Positions 36,701-47,810 are shown, numbered from the stretch's first letter. The stretch is 64,000 nt of DNA from Austropuccinia psidii (GCA_023105745.1 JALGQZ010000009.1:30792107-30856106), one strand, 5' to 3'. The notes: generated by a model not told the origin, from the letters alone. Numbers and translations: made by a program.

Positions 36701-39649
36701 AATAATTGCTCCCAGGGGTTCTTTGTCTGTAGCAAATGCTCCTCTGTGGTCATACAAAAGGGAAGAAAGTTCATTTTCTTGCTTATCAGTCAGATGAAGG
36801 CTTATTTCAGCCTCATTTAACTGTTCAGACTTGAATTTCTCTAACTCTAAGTTGACTGGTGATACTTTGTTTACTGTAATTTGTCTTTTAAAGGGTAAAA
36901 AGGCAAATTTCTGGCGCTTATTGTCTCCAATTGTAAAGTATCTGTCTTTGTTATTATGTAAATCTATCCCATACATGATTAAATAGTCATTTCCCAATAT
37001 AAAATGGGTACTAGAGCAATTTTCCATAACAACAAATTCAACTGTGATCCTTAAATTCCCATTTATGTGTGGGAATATGACATTAGTCTCAAAGATTCCT
37101 AATGCTTTCATTGGGTTACTTGCACTGTTGAATTTTATACCATCAATTGGTAATAATTGGTCTTCAAAATTTGGTACACAAGTCTTAAGAAAAGATTTTC
37201 CAACACAAGAGCAGAAGGCTCCTGGGTCAAGCAAAAGTTTGGTGGGTTTGTTGTCAATCACCACTTCTGTTATACAGGAGTTACCAGCTGTATAACCTTT
37301 TCCTCTGTTTGGTTTTGTCTTCATAAGTTGTGCATCTTGAACTTTTGATAAATCAACTTGACCATTGCTCAATTGTGGTAAGTGGGAATAGGATTCCATG
37401 ATGTCAAAAGTGGCATTGATATTTTCTATATCTTTTGAAGATTCAGAGAATATGGATGACTTATCATCTGAATTGTCTTCAATTATGTCTTCTTTTTCAA
37501 CATCTGGTTCTTTTTCAATGTCAATTTCATTGATTTTCCCCCTTTTTGGACATGTATTGGCTAAATGGGTGGTGCTTTGGCAAATATGGCATTTTCTGAC
37601 TGTATCTGCAGATTTATATTTAATATTACTAGAATTTTCTTTGGGGTTTTTGTCCACAGAATCTTTCCAAGGTGTATTAAACCTTGTTTTAAGATTCACC
37701 CTACTAGAACCAATTTTGGTTCTGGTGGTTACTTCTTCTAGTATATTGATAATATCCTCTGCTGAAGATTGTTCAGTAGTCCTGCTTTTGACAGCATGCT
37801 CTAAGTCACCTCCACATTGTCTCAGAATTTTTCTATGGATCATAAATTCTGACATGTCAGGATATAATGCTGTTAATCTGTCCTTTTGTTGGCAAAACCA
37901 TGGTAAAGCTTTGTCTTTATCAGCATTAAATTTGGCAGATTCAAAGGCTGTTTCAACTTTAAACCTCCAAGCATCATTTGCCCATTTGTTGATGATTTGG
38001 GTTTTCCACCAAGTCCAACTCTGGTGTCCATGTGCTTGTCTTATTTTGATGTACCATCTGTGAGCTGATCTGGTAAACAAGGTGTTAAACCTGGCTGTTA
38101 CCAATCTGTCTGGTAATTCAAAATCCTCTTTGATCATGTCAATACCTCTAATGAATTCCATATGGTCATACTCTCCTTCACCACTGAAGTGAGGCCATTC
38201 TTTAAGTTTTGGAACTTCTTTCAAGAGTGCTTGGCCCATTGATGGTTCCAAGTTATGAAAAGAAGTGGATAATTCATTTTTTAATTGTGAATTATCAGGA
38301 TCCAATACTTGTGGATTTGAAATTCTTGTGCCCTCATTTTGATTTAGAGGTGTAGACATTCTTGGTAAGGTGTTCAGTAATTGTTCAATGTCATTCATTT
38401 TACTGTTGCTACACCTTTGGGAATTTCTGTATTCATGTTGGAAGCTTTGTATTAAATTTATTACTTCAATTTTATACATGTCTTCTTTATGTGTAAGTTC
38501 TTGCCATAACTCTGTCTGTCTTGTATTATCAGCAGTGACTTGATTCAATTTCATTGATAATTTTGATACTTCTTCTTGTGAAGCATCAAAACACTTTTTC
38601 AAGGCAATGGTATATGTCTTTACTTCAGTAAATGAATTTGAAATGTCATCAAGGACTTTCTTGTTATCTGTCTTGATAATATTTATGGCTTGTTTAATTC
38701 TTGTTTCAATTATGTCATCAATATTGAATTTAGAATATTTATCTGTTAATTCTTTAATAATGGCAGATTGTTCATTTATTTTATTGTTAGAAGAATTATC
38801 ATTATTGGAATTTTTAATTGTTCTCAAAACTTTTTCAAAACACATAAGTGTTTCATTAATTTGGCACAGACTCAGGTTGTTTGTTTTAATGTTGTTACAA
38901 ATGGTGTCATTTTTATCAGAAAGATGTTTTTTCACGTCATTTATAGCATTATACAACTCTGGGATGGAATCAAATATGTCAGAAATCATTTCTGGAACCT
39001 TAATCTGGCTTCCTCCTTCTTCTGTAATTCCATCATGGTTCTGGCCATCTGAAATACATTTTCCATGGCATCCTGCTGAATCCTTGGGATTCTGTAGCCC
39101 TGGCTGTAAGGTTTTGGAGCTTGTGCCTTCCCTTTGCCCTTGTTTGGAGGTTGTGGCTGCTTTTTCACGTTGGAAGTGCTGCTGCTGGCCACTGGGGCTG
39201 TTTTTGGCACTGGTTTTGGTGGTGGAGGGTTGTTTTTCCTCCATTCCAGTGTCAAAAGCATCATGTTTTTCTTCTCCATCAATGGATGCCATCCATTGAG
39301 CAATTTGCAAGTGTTGGGATGGCCCAAGAATTTTCTTACTGTCAGGTAAGAATTCATGCAATTCTTCCACAGGTCTGCAAGGATCTGGTACTCCTTGAAT
39401 TGGAGTGCATTGTTGTATGCACTGTGGCTGGCTTTGTATATGTCCACAGAGGCTTGTTGTGGCGGTGTCAGCTCTTTTTGAAGGTAAAATGGTATTATCA
39501 GCTTCAGAATGACCCATTTTAGTTTTTTGGAAGTCATCAACTGACCCTTTTCCTTCTGTACCTGGTTGGCCTCTGCCATAATCACGTCTATTACCTTTTT
39601 GGGAGCTGCTTGAGGGGTTGTAGCTGGCTCCTGACCTGGTTGAAGGCAT
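33725..39649 (-). CDS. Element B Gag-Pol polyprotein, 1974 residues
   Basis: A single uninterrupted frame starting MPSTRSG. Order: low-complexity and coiled-coil-like N-terminus (1-450); gag capsid-like block (~470-650, [13 protein letters not shown]); CCHC zinc knuckle CX2CX4HX4C at 687-700; retropepsin-like motif [13 protein letters not shown] with DPGA at 808-811 (Pro where Ser/Thr is usual); RT with YIDD at 1156-1159; RNase H starting near Asp1305; integrase zinc-binding region (His1539, Cys1576, Cys1579); catalytic triad D1609, D1671, E1707 (35 residues between the last two); chromodomain-like tail 1932-1966 (YLVRY...DEWL). It makes the virus-like particle, copies the element RNA and integrates the cDNA. 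Gag and Pol share one frame without a shift. The first ~660 bases overlap another reading frame. Confidence 0.95.
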   Translation of the reverse strand: MPSTRSGASYNPSSSSQKGNRRDYGRGQPGTEGKGSVDDFQKTKMGHSEADNTILPSKRADTATTSLCGHIQSQPQCIQQCTPIQGVPDPCRPVEELHEFLPDSKKILGPSQHLQIAQWMASIDGEEKHDAFDTGMEEKQPSTTKTSAKNSPSGQQQHFQREKAATTSKQGQREGTSSKTLQPGLQNPKDSAGCHGKCISDGQNHDGITEEGGSQIKVPEMISDIFDSIPELYNAINDVKKHLSDKNDTICNNIKTNNLSLCQINETLMCFEKVLRTIKNSNNDNSSNNKINEQSAIIKELTDKYSKFNIDDIIETRIKQAINIIKTDNKKVLDDISNSFTEVKTYTIALKKCFDASQEEVSKLSMKLNQVTADNTRQTELWQELTHKEDMYKIEVINLIQSFQHEYRNSQRCSNSKMNDIEQLLNTLPRMSTPLNQNEGTRISNPQVLDPDNSQLKNELSTSFHNLEPSMGQALLKEVPKLKEWPHFSGEGEYDHMEFIRGIDMIKEDFELPDRLVTARFNTLFTRSAHRWYIKIRQAHGHQSWTWWKTQIINKWANDAWRFKVETAFESAKFNADKDKALPWFCQQKDRLTALYPDMSEFMIHRKILRQCGGDLEHAVKSRTTEQSSAEDIINILEEVTTRTKIGSSRVNLKTRFNTPWKDSVDKNPKENSSNIKYKSADTVRKCHICQSTTHLANTCPKRGKINEIDIEKEPDVEKEDIIEDNSDDKSSIFSESSKDIENINATFDIMESYSHLPQLSNGQVDLSKVQDAQLMKTKPNRGKGYTAGNSCITEVVIDNKPTKLLLDPGAFCSCVGKSFLKTCVPNFEDQLLPIDGIKFNSASNPMKALGIFETNVIFPHINGNLRITVEFVVMENCSSTHFILGNDYLIMYGIDLHNNKDRYFTIGDNKRQKFAFLPFKRQITVNKVSPVNLELEKFKSEQLNEAEISLHLTDKQENELSSLLYDHRGAFATDKEPLGAIIGHEVDIILNIERPYPPLLRRPAYPASPKSREALEIHIKELLDLGVIRKVGHNEEVEITTPVIVAWHNGKSRMVGDFRALNTYTVPDRYPIPKIQIALTQISQAVYITTMDALKGFHQNVVTPRARKYLRIIVHCGVYEYLRMPFGIKNAPSHFQRMMNEIFPEELSEGWLIIYIDDIIICSKTWEEHMYRLSRVLTKIQSVNMKISLKKCHFGFKELKALGHVVSGLSLGIDKNKVAAVLLKPMPQNKKEIQSFLGFAGYYRQHIKDFASIARPLYKLCDKDTVFEMTVDRVKAFESLREALTTAPLLLMPDFQLPFKLYIDASGDGLGAALHQVQIINDKPVEGPICFISRQIKPTEARYGASQMECLCLVWALEKLNYFLEGCVFEVITDCTAVKSLLNMKTPNRHMLRWQIAIQEYRGNMTIVHKDGNIHKNADGLSRWPLPNNIDNPAYVPEEASPQIPIEGISVTDLNTTFFEEVRNSYTQDRNCSILCQLLNKDCKDNSLIHALDKVWRKSYNEGRFHLLDGIIYHRTKHTCVMTVVDRSLINLVLKECHDSPFSGHLSEDRTREKVKTCIWWPMWQKDVAEYCKTCDRCQKANKSTGKRLGNMMKIQEPNRPWEIVHMDWVTGLPPGGDRSYNACLVIVDRFSKTPIFLPCHKDDTAMDTALLIWNRVVSWTGIFTNIISDRDPKFTSALWTNLHQLFGTKLSFSTAYHPQTDGLAERMIQTLEDMVRRFCAYGLEFKDCDGFTHDWCTLLPALELAYKTSIHSSTNQTPAILEKGWNPKLPQDSLRKDLIEIHPTAASFKGMLDKARKHAVRCMEDSFAYAKDKWDKSHATPDFKVGDLVLVSTTNFNNIKGCKKLKDSFAGPFVIKALHGENAVEVELSEELSNKHPTFPVSLIKPYKSSDAEKFPLRNKIPQVIPPIETSGTKKITKVLKERKLRTKKVREYLVRYSDPTCEDEWLEEKDIPEATKLLRRFRHTRNTNITK

Positions 39650-39897
39650 AATTATGGTTAAAAAAGGCTTAAAATAGTATTTTTACGTCAAAAACTTACT
39701 ATTGGCCAAATTCTTAGCCTTCTGAAGAGTATTACTTATGTCCAAGTTAATTAATTCAGAAGATATTGGTTCAGGCTGGTTATTTTGAGTCACAATAACA
39801 GTGCTATTATGATCAGAATTAACAGTACTGGCAGGGATAATGCTGGTTACTGTTGAGGCTGTTTCAATGTTTTCTTGTCTTACCACGTTGTCAGACA
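38986..39897 (-). CDS. Spliced overlapping reading frame of element B, unknown function
   Basis: Proposed two-exon gene in the +1 frame relative to Gag-Pol. Exon a 39897-39700 (preceded by a TTTTAG acceptor, ending at GTAAGT, phase 1); intron 39699-39636 (64 nt); exon b 39635-38986, open to its stop. The joined product is ~281 residues: a Ser/Thr-rich N-terminus, a middle block with [12 protein letters not shown] and LLNGWHPL, a Pro/Lys-rich linker, and a C-terminal block [18 protein letters not shown]. The same blocks occur in elements D and E2 in the same relative frame. The intron contains the Gag-Pol ATG. No known domain was recognised. The start may be a split codon (exon a begins TG) or lie further upstream. 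A second possible intron (39594-39474) would join the Gag-Pol ATG to the same frame. Confidence 0.6.
39636..39699 (-). other. Proposed 64-nt intron containing the Gag-Pol start codon (element B)
   Basis: Donor GTAAGT, acceptor ACCAG. The Gag-Pol ATG (39649) lies 14 nt before the intron's 3' end. Retaining the intron keeps Gag-Pol; removing it deletes the ATG and opens the +1 frame. Phase 1 at the donor and two leading bases at the acceptor restore the frame exactly. Confidence 0.55.
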
Positions 39898-40106
39898 CTA
39901 AAATTAATGAAAAAGCCAATTAATTAAGTAAAAAAAAGGTTATTTCAAAAAAGAAATAAAAATATAAGCCTCACTTATAATATGAAAAAAGTTATTTTTT
40001 ATGGATTTTTTGAATTATAAGTATTTTTTATATGTTTTTAAATTTTTCAATAGAAGAAAAAAGATTTAAAAAGAGTAAAAAAATATGTCACAGGTAAAAT
40101 ATCACG

Positions 40107-40118
40107 GCTGGGCCCCCA
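40107..40118 (-). other. Primer-binding site candidate of element B
   Basis: On the element strand, two bases after the 5' LTR end CCTTACA, the sequence TGGGGGCCCAGC begins. TGG matches the CCA end of a tRNA. The first eight bases are identical in D and E2. The next tRNA base read back would be C, a discriminator used by eukaryotic tRNA-Pro; the tRNA identity is not established. Confidence 0.65.
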
Positions 40119-40120
40119 AA

Positions 40121-41959
40121 TGTAAGGTGTGGATATGAAACTTTGATTAAAAATCAAGTACTTTTCCTGTCCTCAAAATTTGTATAAGGTAAAATTCAAT
40201 TAAAAATGATATGAAATATTATTTTTAAGAGGAAACACGCCAAATTTATTGTTTATAACTTTATTAGTATAAAACAATAATATTATAAAAATTTATTGTT
40301 TTACCAACAATAAAAATTTATCCAAAAAATACTCTACAAGAGATATTTTAAGGCTACAAAAGAAATTTCTTCAAGAGCAATTTCAATTGGAATTAATTGA
40401 GCAAAGAACTGCAAGCAATTAATTAAAGAACAAAGTCTTTAAAAAGAATATTAAAGAGAAAACACGCCCAAAAGTGACCAGAGTGAATTTGGAAACAAAG
40501 TGACAAAGTTAACAGTGATGAAAGATGCTTTAATTCACTTTTGGGGTGGTTCAGGGGTAAAAATGATTATAAGAGTTACAAACAATGATTATAATGATTT
40601 TTTTTACGTGGTTAAAAGGATTAAAATGATTTAAAAGTGGTGGTTGGAATCTTTGATTGATTGGTTTAACAGTTTTAAACTAATTAATAAAAGGAAAAGA
40701 TTCTAACATGAAGATAAAAGTGGGGCAAAGAAGACATTCTTTTATAGCCATCAATTCTCTTACTCCAAAAGTAAAATTTACTCTTGTCAGTCGTGGAAAA
40801 CAGTCTGACAACAGAAAAGCCAATTATGGCATCATTGAACCCTGATTTAGACCAAAAAGGGCTGGTTTAAGCCATTTTTAGCCATTTTTAGCCATTTTAG
40901 ACCCTTAAATCAGCCATTACTATAGCAATACCAGGCCTAGAGCCTTCAAAACACGTCAGAATGTGTGTCAGAGTCGTAGAAACCAGCTAAAACTGTTTTT
41001 ACTCTGATGGTTTTATCTTAAGGGTAGTCTTACCCTCTTGGCAACAGCTAAAACTACCCCAGTTGGTATCAAAACCTCATCATCAATTGAGTCCACAGAC
41101 CCTGTAACTCAATTCCAGGCCAAAAGTGATGAACTTTTGCGTGAATTTTGACATCCCACGCCTGTCAGCAAGGATTTTGGGGGTCTAGCTCCCCCTTAGA
41201 GCTGGAGTTCCTTCCCCCCCCCAAATTTAATCTTTCCAATTTATTTTTCCTTTAATTCCTCATCATGTATTATACTTATAATTTACACATGTAATTCAAT
41301 TCAATTGTACAGTACAATACAGTAATAATTGACACCTCATATGTAAATCAAAGTTAACTTATGTAATACACGCGCACATTTTGACATTTCAATTGAATTC
41401 AATTGAAAATACTTTAATTCCTCATAACTTCTAAACTAAACACAACACCTCAATTTTAACACAAAAATTGATGGTTAACACCACATGTGGTGTGAATTAA
41501 ATTAAGGTTTTGAGGATTTTCAACTTTTGTATTGAAAATACTGAAAACTTAATTTAAGCTTATTTAGAGTTGAGTTACAAAAATTTCACTCAGAGGTGAC
41601 CCCACCTGATTTTTTATGAGGAATCCAATGGTGAAATAAAATTTATATGTTTATTTATTGGATAAAAATTTATAATAAATTTTATTTAACTTTTTTCCAA
41701 ATTTATTTATTTTTTCACAATTTTGTTAAAATTTCATTTTTACTTAAATTTTTCAAGTATAAATGTAATTTTATATTTACAAAATTTAAAGTAATTTTAT
41801 TTTTAAATTATAATTAATTTTTTATTTTTAATATAATTTTATATTTATATTTTTTATTTTTATTTTAATAATATAAATAAATTTATTTTATTTATATTAA
41901 TATGTTATTTTTTATAATTGTGGTCTTTTGGGTATATGAAATTACCTCTAAGGCTCACA
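40121..41959 (-). repeat. 5' LTR of element B
   Basis: 1839 bp, nearly identical to 31862-33701. As the 5' LTR on the minus strand it should hold the promoter and transcription start; a specific TATA box was not assigned because the whole LTR is AT-rich. Confidence 0.95.
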
Positions 41960-43140
41960 TTCTCTTTAGCATACTGAACATTTTAAATGATTTTAGCCTT
42001 TTTGGTACAAGTGTTGGCTAAATTTGAGGTACTTCCACATTTATGACACTTCAAGACAGTTCTTTCAGGTCTTTTATACTCTCTGGAAATCTTTGGGACT
42101 GTTTTTGGCTCAATATGGGTTCCAGTCCACGTTTTACCAATTCTCTTCCTAGTAATGATATCCTCCATTTAACAGGTCTCCACAAATCTGCATTTGATAG
42201 CACATTCTAGTTCTCCTCAAATCTTTCTTAATATTTTCATATGAATCATTGAGTCAGATATATTTGGGTGTAAAGCAGATAATCCATCTTTCTGTTTGAG
42301 GAATCAAGTAAGTGGTTTATCCTTTTCTGAGTTGAAAATTTCACTTTCAAAATTATTTAATATTTTCAATCTCCAAGAAGCATTGGCCCATTTGGTGATT
42401 ATATCAGATTTCCACCAAAGCCAATTATGTTTACCATGGTCTTGTCTTGACTTGTAATACCATTTCTTTGCAATTATGGTAAACAAGGAGTGTAATTTTC
42501 CAACTATCATTTCACTACATATATAAAAATCTTCTTGAAACATATCAATGTCTCTATTGAGCTCAATATGGTTATATTCTCCTTCACCAGAAAATGCTGG
42601 CCATTCTTCCAATTTGGGAATATGTTTTTCCCACATTGCATTTCCTCCTAAAAAGGGGTTAAGCTTTCTTTCACAGAACAGTTTTCTTAATTCAAAGGTG
42701 TATAATGTCTGGGTATATTTGAATTTGGTTCATAATTGTTATGAATTTGTTCTACATTGGAAATGAATTCATTCTTTAGTTTCTGCCTTTCACTGTAACA
42801 TGTTGCCAAATTTGTGGCAAAAAGATTGGTATTATTAACTTTTTCTTCAACATGATTTTTCAAAATTGCAAGTTAGTCATTAATCCTATTATTGGAAAGT
42901 TCTTCCAATTCATTTACTTGACATTTTCTTTCAATTTTGTCACATGTGTTTGAAATTTACTCAAGTTTGGAATTTGTCACTTGATGCCATTCACCAAAGG
43001 TTCTGTCATTTAGCAATTCATTAATATCTGATGTTAATTCATTGAGTTTTGCATCAAATTTACCAAGTTGTACATCAATCATAGATGTAGTAAATATTAT
43101 TTTATCTATTATTTTTAAGGCAAGTTCCTCTTTGTCCTTT
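41960..43140 (-). pseudogene. Element E2: gag region (decayed), right of the B insertion
   Basis: Starts with the right target duplication TTCTC (41960-41964). Reading right to left: N-terminal gag remnants (42650-43140), capsid-like block 42304-42636 (LEEWPAFSGEGEYNH, KHNWLWWKSDIITKW) with a stop near 42304, and the zinc knuckle CHKCGSTSNLANTC near 42030 with Asn in place of the metal-binding His. The protein then continues across the B insertion to 31856. Stops and frameshifts make it non-functional. Confidence 0.85.
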
Positions 43141-44094
43141 CCTGCTTCTTGGCTGTGAACTCAATAAGAGTTCTGGCCATATTAAATACACTGGTCATGG
43201 CTGAAGGTTTTAATTTGGGGATCCTGTACCCTTGTCTGTAAGGTCTGTGCCAGTTGGCTTTGTCTTTGCCCTTGCCTTTATTGGTCTTGGGGCCTCTCTG
43301 TTTCTTCTAAGGTCCTTTTAGGTTGTCCTTGGAGACTTCTAGAGCTGGCTTGGAGCTGGCTGACACTACTCGGAATTTTTTCTCCAGAGCTGGGGTCATT
43401 TCCAACTCTTTCTTCTGGTCTATGTATAAAATACTCTGGTTGTTCAACAAATTCTTTATCTTTTTGACTTTGTCTTTGCAAGACAATGGGCTCCATCCTC
43501 CTAACAGTTCCGTCGTCTTCTCCTGACCCAGAAAGCTCTTGATGTGTAAGTAAGAGTCCATAGCCCCCTACCAAAGGCTTGGGCATATTTTCCACTCCTC
43601 TTCCTTGGCTTTTCTGTACCAGTTCTTGTACTGGAACTGATATAATTCTATGGCTGCAACTTGGAAATGGTTCAGCCCTTAAAAAATTACCTTAAATCAG
43701 TTCAGGCTCAGAGTCAATCTCAATGTTTGGCGGTACAGACCTTGGGGAATGGGGGGAAACTCTGCCATCTTTCAAGGATGTCTTTCTTGAGGAAGACCTT
43801 CCTTATCTGTCATGGTCTTTTCTCTTCCCTATTCATATCCATCTGGTTGGACTGAATAGTTGCTTCCATTTCTGGTATGCACCATTTTCATGTCAATTTA
43901 AGAGAAAATAAATAATAAAGAGAGAAAACACACACCTTTTGGTGGTTGTTTGGCTATTGCTGCTTTGAATAAAGTGCTTATTTTAGAAATTTGCTCTTCA
44001 ATAATCTCTTCAGATTCTTCTTATGAAGATTCAGGACTGGTAATATATCTCTTACTGAGCTTATTGCCAGCTGCAATGTAGTTGATTGAAGACA
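43140..44094 (-). pseudogene. Element E2: decayed copy of the spliced overlapping frame
   Basis: Exon a 44094-43936 (acceptor CTCTCTAG, donor GTGTGTG, phase 1), intron 43935-43872 (64 nt, acceptor ACCAG), exon b 43871-43741, intron 43740-43678, exon c from 43677. The conserved frame reads NHFQVAAIELYQFQYKNWY, then MDSYLHIKSFLG...LLGGWSPL, and near 43230-43140 YRIPKLKPSAM..VFNMARTLIEF. Lesions: a stop in exon a, a stop and an apparent one-base loss in exon b, a TAG just before the MDSYL block, and a frame break near 43310. A Gag-Pol-frame open stretch of 105 codons overlaps it at 43278-43595. Confidence 0.6.
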
Positions 44095-44433
44095 CTAGAG
44101 AGAAAAATTGATCAAAGAAACATTATTTATTATACTTTTATAATATTTTGAAGATTTTTTATAAGTGTTTATGTTTTAATATAAAATCATTATTCTTTTT
44201 AAAGAAAAAGAATTGAAACTTTAAGATTTTGAAGCAAAAGTAATTCAGATTAACTCAAAGAATAATTTCATAAGCTTTTTGGATGTGAAAAAGCCACATG
44301 TAAAACAGTATAAAATTGAACCAAATTCCACAATTAAAAAAAATTAAAGACAATTTCAAAAATAAAAATATTTTTAACTTTATATTTAAGGAAAAAAATA
44401 TATGAATTAAGGGTACAAGGTTCAAAAAACACA

Positions 44434-44445
44434 GCCAGGCCCCCA
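44434..44445 (-). other. Primer-binding site of element E2
   Basis: TGGGGGCCTGGC on the element strand, next to the degraded LTR end, identical over 12 bases to the site of element D (47282-47293). Confidence 0.65.
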
Positions 44446-44447
44446 AA

Positions 44448-45116
44448 TTTGGGATGTGTCCATGAAGCTTTTGATAATATTACTATTAATCAACAGTACT
44501 ATGACTGTTCTTATAAAAGATAATAACAAGAATTATTATAAACACAATTAAGTAAATAATTAATTAATTATTTCTTTTACTTTTTATTCAGTACTAGTGA
44601 TTATAACAGTAAGCAGTAATTGACTACAAGAATCAATTACAAGTATTTAATAATAAAACTTCTTTATAAAAATAATAAAATTGTTTTGACATATAATTAT
44701 CTTATGCAATGATAATCATAAATATAATTGTTGAATAAAACTGATACTATAGAGATACTTTAAGAATTAGTGAAAAATCACTCACTAATACTCCAATGAG
44801 CCTTGGAAAAAGTTGATAGAGATATTTGATGAATAAATTGTGGATTTAAAGGATCAAAAAATGATTTATAACAGTATTACAACAAATTAAAGTTTATTTC
44901 TATGATTTCATGTCTCTCTGATTGATTCTGAAATAATAGAAAACTTAAGGAAAGTTTTAACTAATACTTACTTGTTGGTAATAAAGGTATAATTAGATAT
45001 TAAGATGATATGGAAAAAAAGCAAGAGGAGGCCTCTTTAAAGTGAAAACAAAGCTCACAGAGGTTTTCCATGGAGAAAAATGAAAGCCAGTGAGTTAGAA
45101 AGCAATAAACAGTTTT
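44448..45116 (-). repeat. 5' LTR of element E2, first segment (left of the D insertion)
   Basis: Aligns by eye with 26096-26735 of the other LTR; its terminal bases are decayed from TGTAAG to TTTGGG. Interrupted at 45116 by element D; the last five bases GTTTT are the left target duplication of D. Confidence 0.85.
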
Positions 45117-47279
45117 TGTGAGCCTGTGAGGTATATATAACATACCCATAAGGCCACAAAAGACTTTATACACAGTTAAAGATGTCTTCAACAGAATTTT
45201 CAATTGAATTTAAAATGAAAAATAACAAAAAATAAGTATAAATTCTTTTTGGATAAACAAAGTTAAAAATATTATGTCATTTTTGGATTCTACACCAAAA
45301 ATAACCTAGGGTACACCCATAGGGTGTTATACCCAAAAATACTTATTTCTTATGTTATTGGAAGATTTAAGAAACTCACAGTACAAATGTAACTCTTTTG
45401 ACATTTTTTTGAATTGTTGAATTTAAGCTTAAATTTGAAGTTGCATAAGGTTTATGCAAACTTACCAAAATTTTGGTTAAAATTGAGGTGTTGTGTATAT
45501 TTACTGAATTGGCTAAGGATTTGCCATACAGGATGTAAATCCTGCGTGAGCTCAATTTAAAAGGGTTTAAGGCCATGGTATGGCTTTAAATAAATAAAAG
45601 GGCAAAATCCACGCAAAAAGGTGGGACAAAGGAAAAAGACCAAATAGAGCTGGGGTACCCAACTTTTTGGATCTGCAAGGATTCAATTATGTTTTTCCAC
45701 CTGTATTGGAGGATTTCCAACCTTATTTGAACTTTAGGATTAGACTTTGATCCAACCTTAAAGTTTAAACTGGTTTTATCCCAAATTGGACAGGAATTTC
45801 AAGCTGCCACAGGGTAAATCCCAATATGCAGGCTTGAAATTAAGGTTTTAAGAACTGTCAAAACTTAATTAACCTTAAAAAGCTTAAATAAGCTTAAAAC
45901 TTTAAAGTTACAAGCATTGGAACCTTATCAAAAGTTAAGGTTTAGTGTGTATTGCTATTTTACATGGAATAATAGCAATAACTTCAAAAATTTATTAAAA
46001 ATCCAATTCTTGATGGATTTGCTTGCAGCTTTCACAAAACTTACAATTTAATATTAAATATGTATAAATTAAAGTTTAAGTATCTTTTATAAATAAATTT
46101 TCTGATTAATTAGCCTGGAAATTTACTCTTTTAATTAAGCTCAAAGAAAATTATAATTTCTTTAAAAATCAATTAAAAATTGAGTTTAAGAGATTTCTGC
46201 TTGAAACTCTATTTTTAAGTTGTTCATGTGATGAACTTCAATATTAATAAAATTTCTTTTATTAAAAATTAAAATAATTAGTTTAAATGAGGATTAAAGT
46301 TACTTGTAGCTAAGAATAACACTGGTAAATCTAAATTGGAATTCAAAATAAGTTAATTTAAGCTAAGAGCTTTATTTTCAAGCATGGTTTTTCAGTTTTG
46401 ACCTGAGAAAGCCCTCTATATTCATTATGAATCATGAGAGTTGCTCTGTAGACATAAAAAGAGTCTTTTCAACACTGCTTTTTTCCATCATCATTAATCA
46501 ATCCAATCATACTAGAAATTTAAACAGGTAAAGTTTTATTATTTATAAAATCTTATTTATTATTCAAAGTAATTCTTAAGCATTATATTCCTTATTAATT
46601 GTAAATTAAAGAATTGAAATTATAGAATTCATATTATTGCTGTAATCATCAATAATATATTTTATATTATAAAATTATCATCTTAAATCTCTTTTAAATC
46701 CACAAATTCCTCTTAAAAACTCTTTAATCATGAGAAGTTGTTTTATCATTTAAATTATTGATTTTTGACGTTTTTTTAACTTATAATACTCTTTTAATAT
46801 AATAACTGTTGTATTTGACTTGTTGTATTAATTTATATTATAAGTAATTTTTTCTTTAGAATTATATATTTTTTTATCTATTATTAGTTCTGTTATATAG
46901 AATTTTTCTATAAGAATTATTTCTGCACAGTGTGTGTTTTAATTCTTTTATAAATAGTATTGATATTATTTGAGTGGTTAAATATTTATATTTTCTACAT
47001 GTAATTGTCTCATTAAGAGCTTTACACTTCTTATTGTTATAATTTTCAGTGACTATAACAATAATAGAATAATTATAATTCATTATAATTATTATATTTT
47101 TTTATTATTATATTTAATAATAATAGATAAATCTTTTATATATATATATAATTATTTCTGATAAGCATCTTTAAATTTGTGGTTATAACATTTTATTATA
47201 TTATATTTTTCTCTTGAGGACAGTCATAATACTCTTGATATTGTTACTATTATCAAGAGTTTCATAGACAAACCTTACA
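45117..47279 (+). repeat. 5' LTR of element D
   Basis: 2163 bp from TGTGAGCCTGTGAGG to AAACCTTACA. It contains the segments also found at 8803-9550 (inverted) and 10581-12269. Expected to carry the promoter; no specific element was assigned. Confidence 0.92.
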
Positions 47280-47281
47280 TT

Positions 47282-47293
47282 TGGGGGCCTGGC
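47282..47293 (+). other. Primer-binding site of element D
   Basis: TGGGGGCCTGGC, two bases after the LTR end. It starts with the TGG needed to pair with a tRNA CCA end and is conserved with E2 (12/12) and B (first eight bases). Confidence 0.65.
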
Positions 47294-47810
47294 CATGATT
47301 TTAACCAATTTTTGGGACATAAACCATATTATAGACCTTATTTTACTGTTGTTTGACATAAAATTGCCATATTTACTTTTGTATTGGATTTTTTGGAGCT
47401 TATCCCTTATAAATAATCTTTATAATATTAATAAAGTTCCTTTTTTATTAAGAATATTGTTTGAAACAATATATTATTGAGTGAATTGGAATAAATTTCT
47501 TTTGTCTAACTAGTGGCTTTTTCACATCACAGACTTGAAATTTATTCTTTGAGTTATTCTAGTATAATGTGAATAATAATATAATTTTGATTAATAACTT
47601 ATTAATTGCATAATTATTATTTCTTCAAAGGAAATATTAAATCAAATAAAAATCTTTACTAAAAATATTTTTTCTTTAATCTTAGACATTTTTCTTCATT
47701 TTTGATGTAATTTGCCATAAATTACATTAAAACAAATTTATTCAATAAGTTGAGTTTATAAGTTATTTTTATTGTTTGATAAAATAAATTATATTTCTAT
47801 TTTTCTGTAG

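Larger units (their letters stand above)
31862..41959 (-). mobile_element. Element B: intact Ty3/gypsy (chromovirus-like) LTR retrotransposon
   Basis: 10.1 kb element on the minus strand with LTRs 31862-33701 and 40121-41959. Both LTRs have TG...CA ends, and the element is flanked by perfect 5-bp duplications TTCTC (31857-31861 and 41960-41964). It has a PBS next to the 5' LTR, a PPT next to the 3' LTR and one uninterrupted gag-pol. It is inserted into gag of E2; the flanks join to continuous E2 sequence. The LTRs differ at about a dozen positions by eye (~99%), so the insertion is recent relative to its neighbours. It is probably autonomous. Confidence 0.95.

Noticed and set aside
37398..39522. 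Several plus-strand open frames up to 230 codons antisense to element B gag-pol
   Set aside because: They mirror the codon bias of the real minus-strand gene, and no comparable frame with recognisable conservation was noticed in D or E2.
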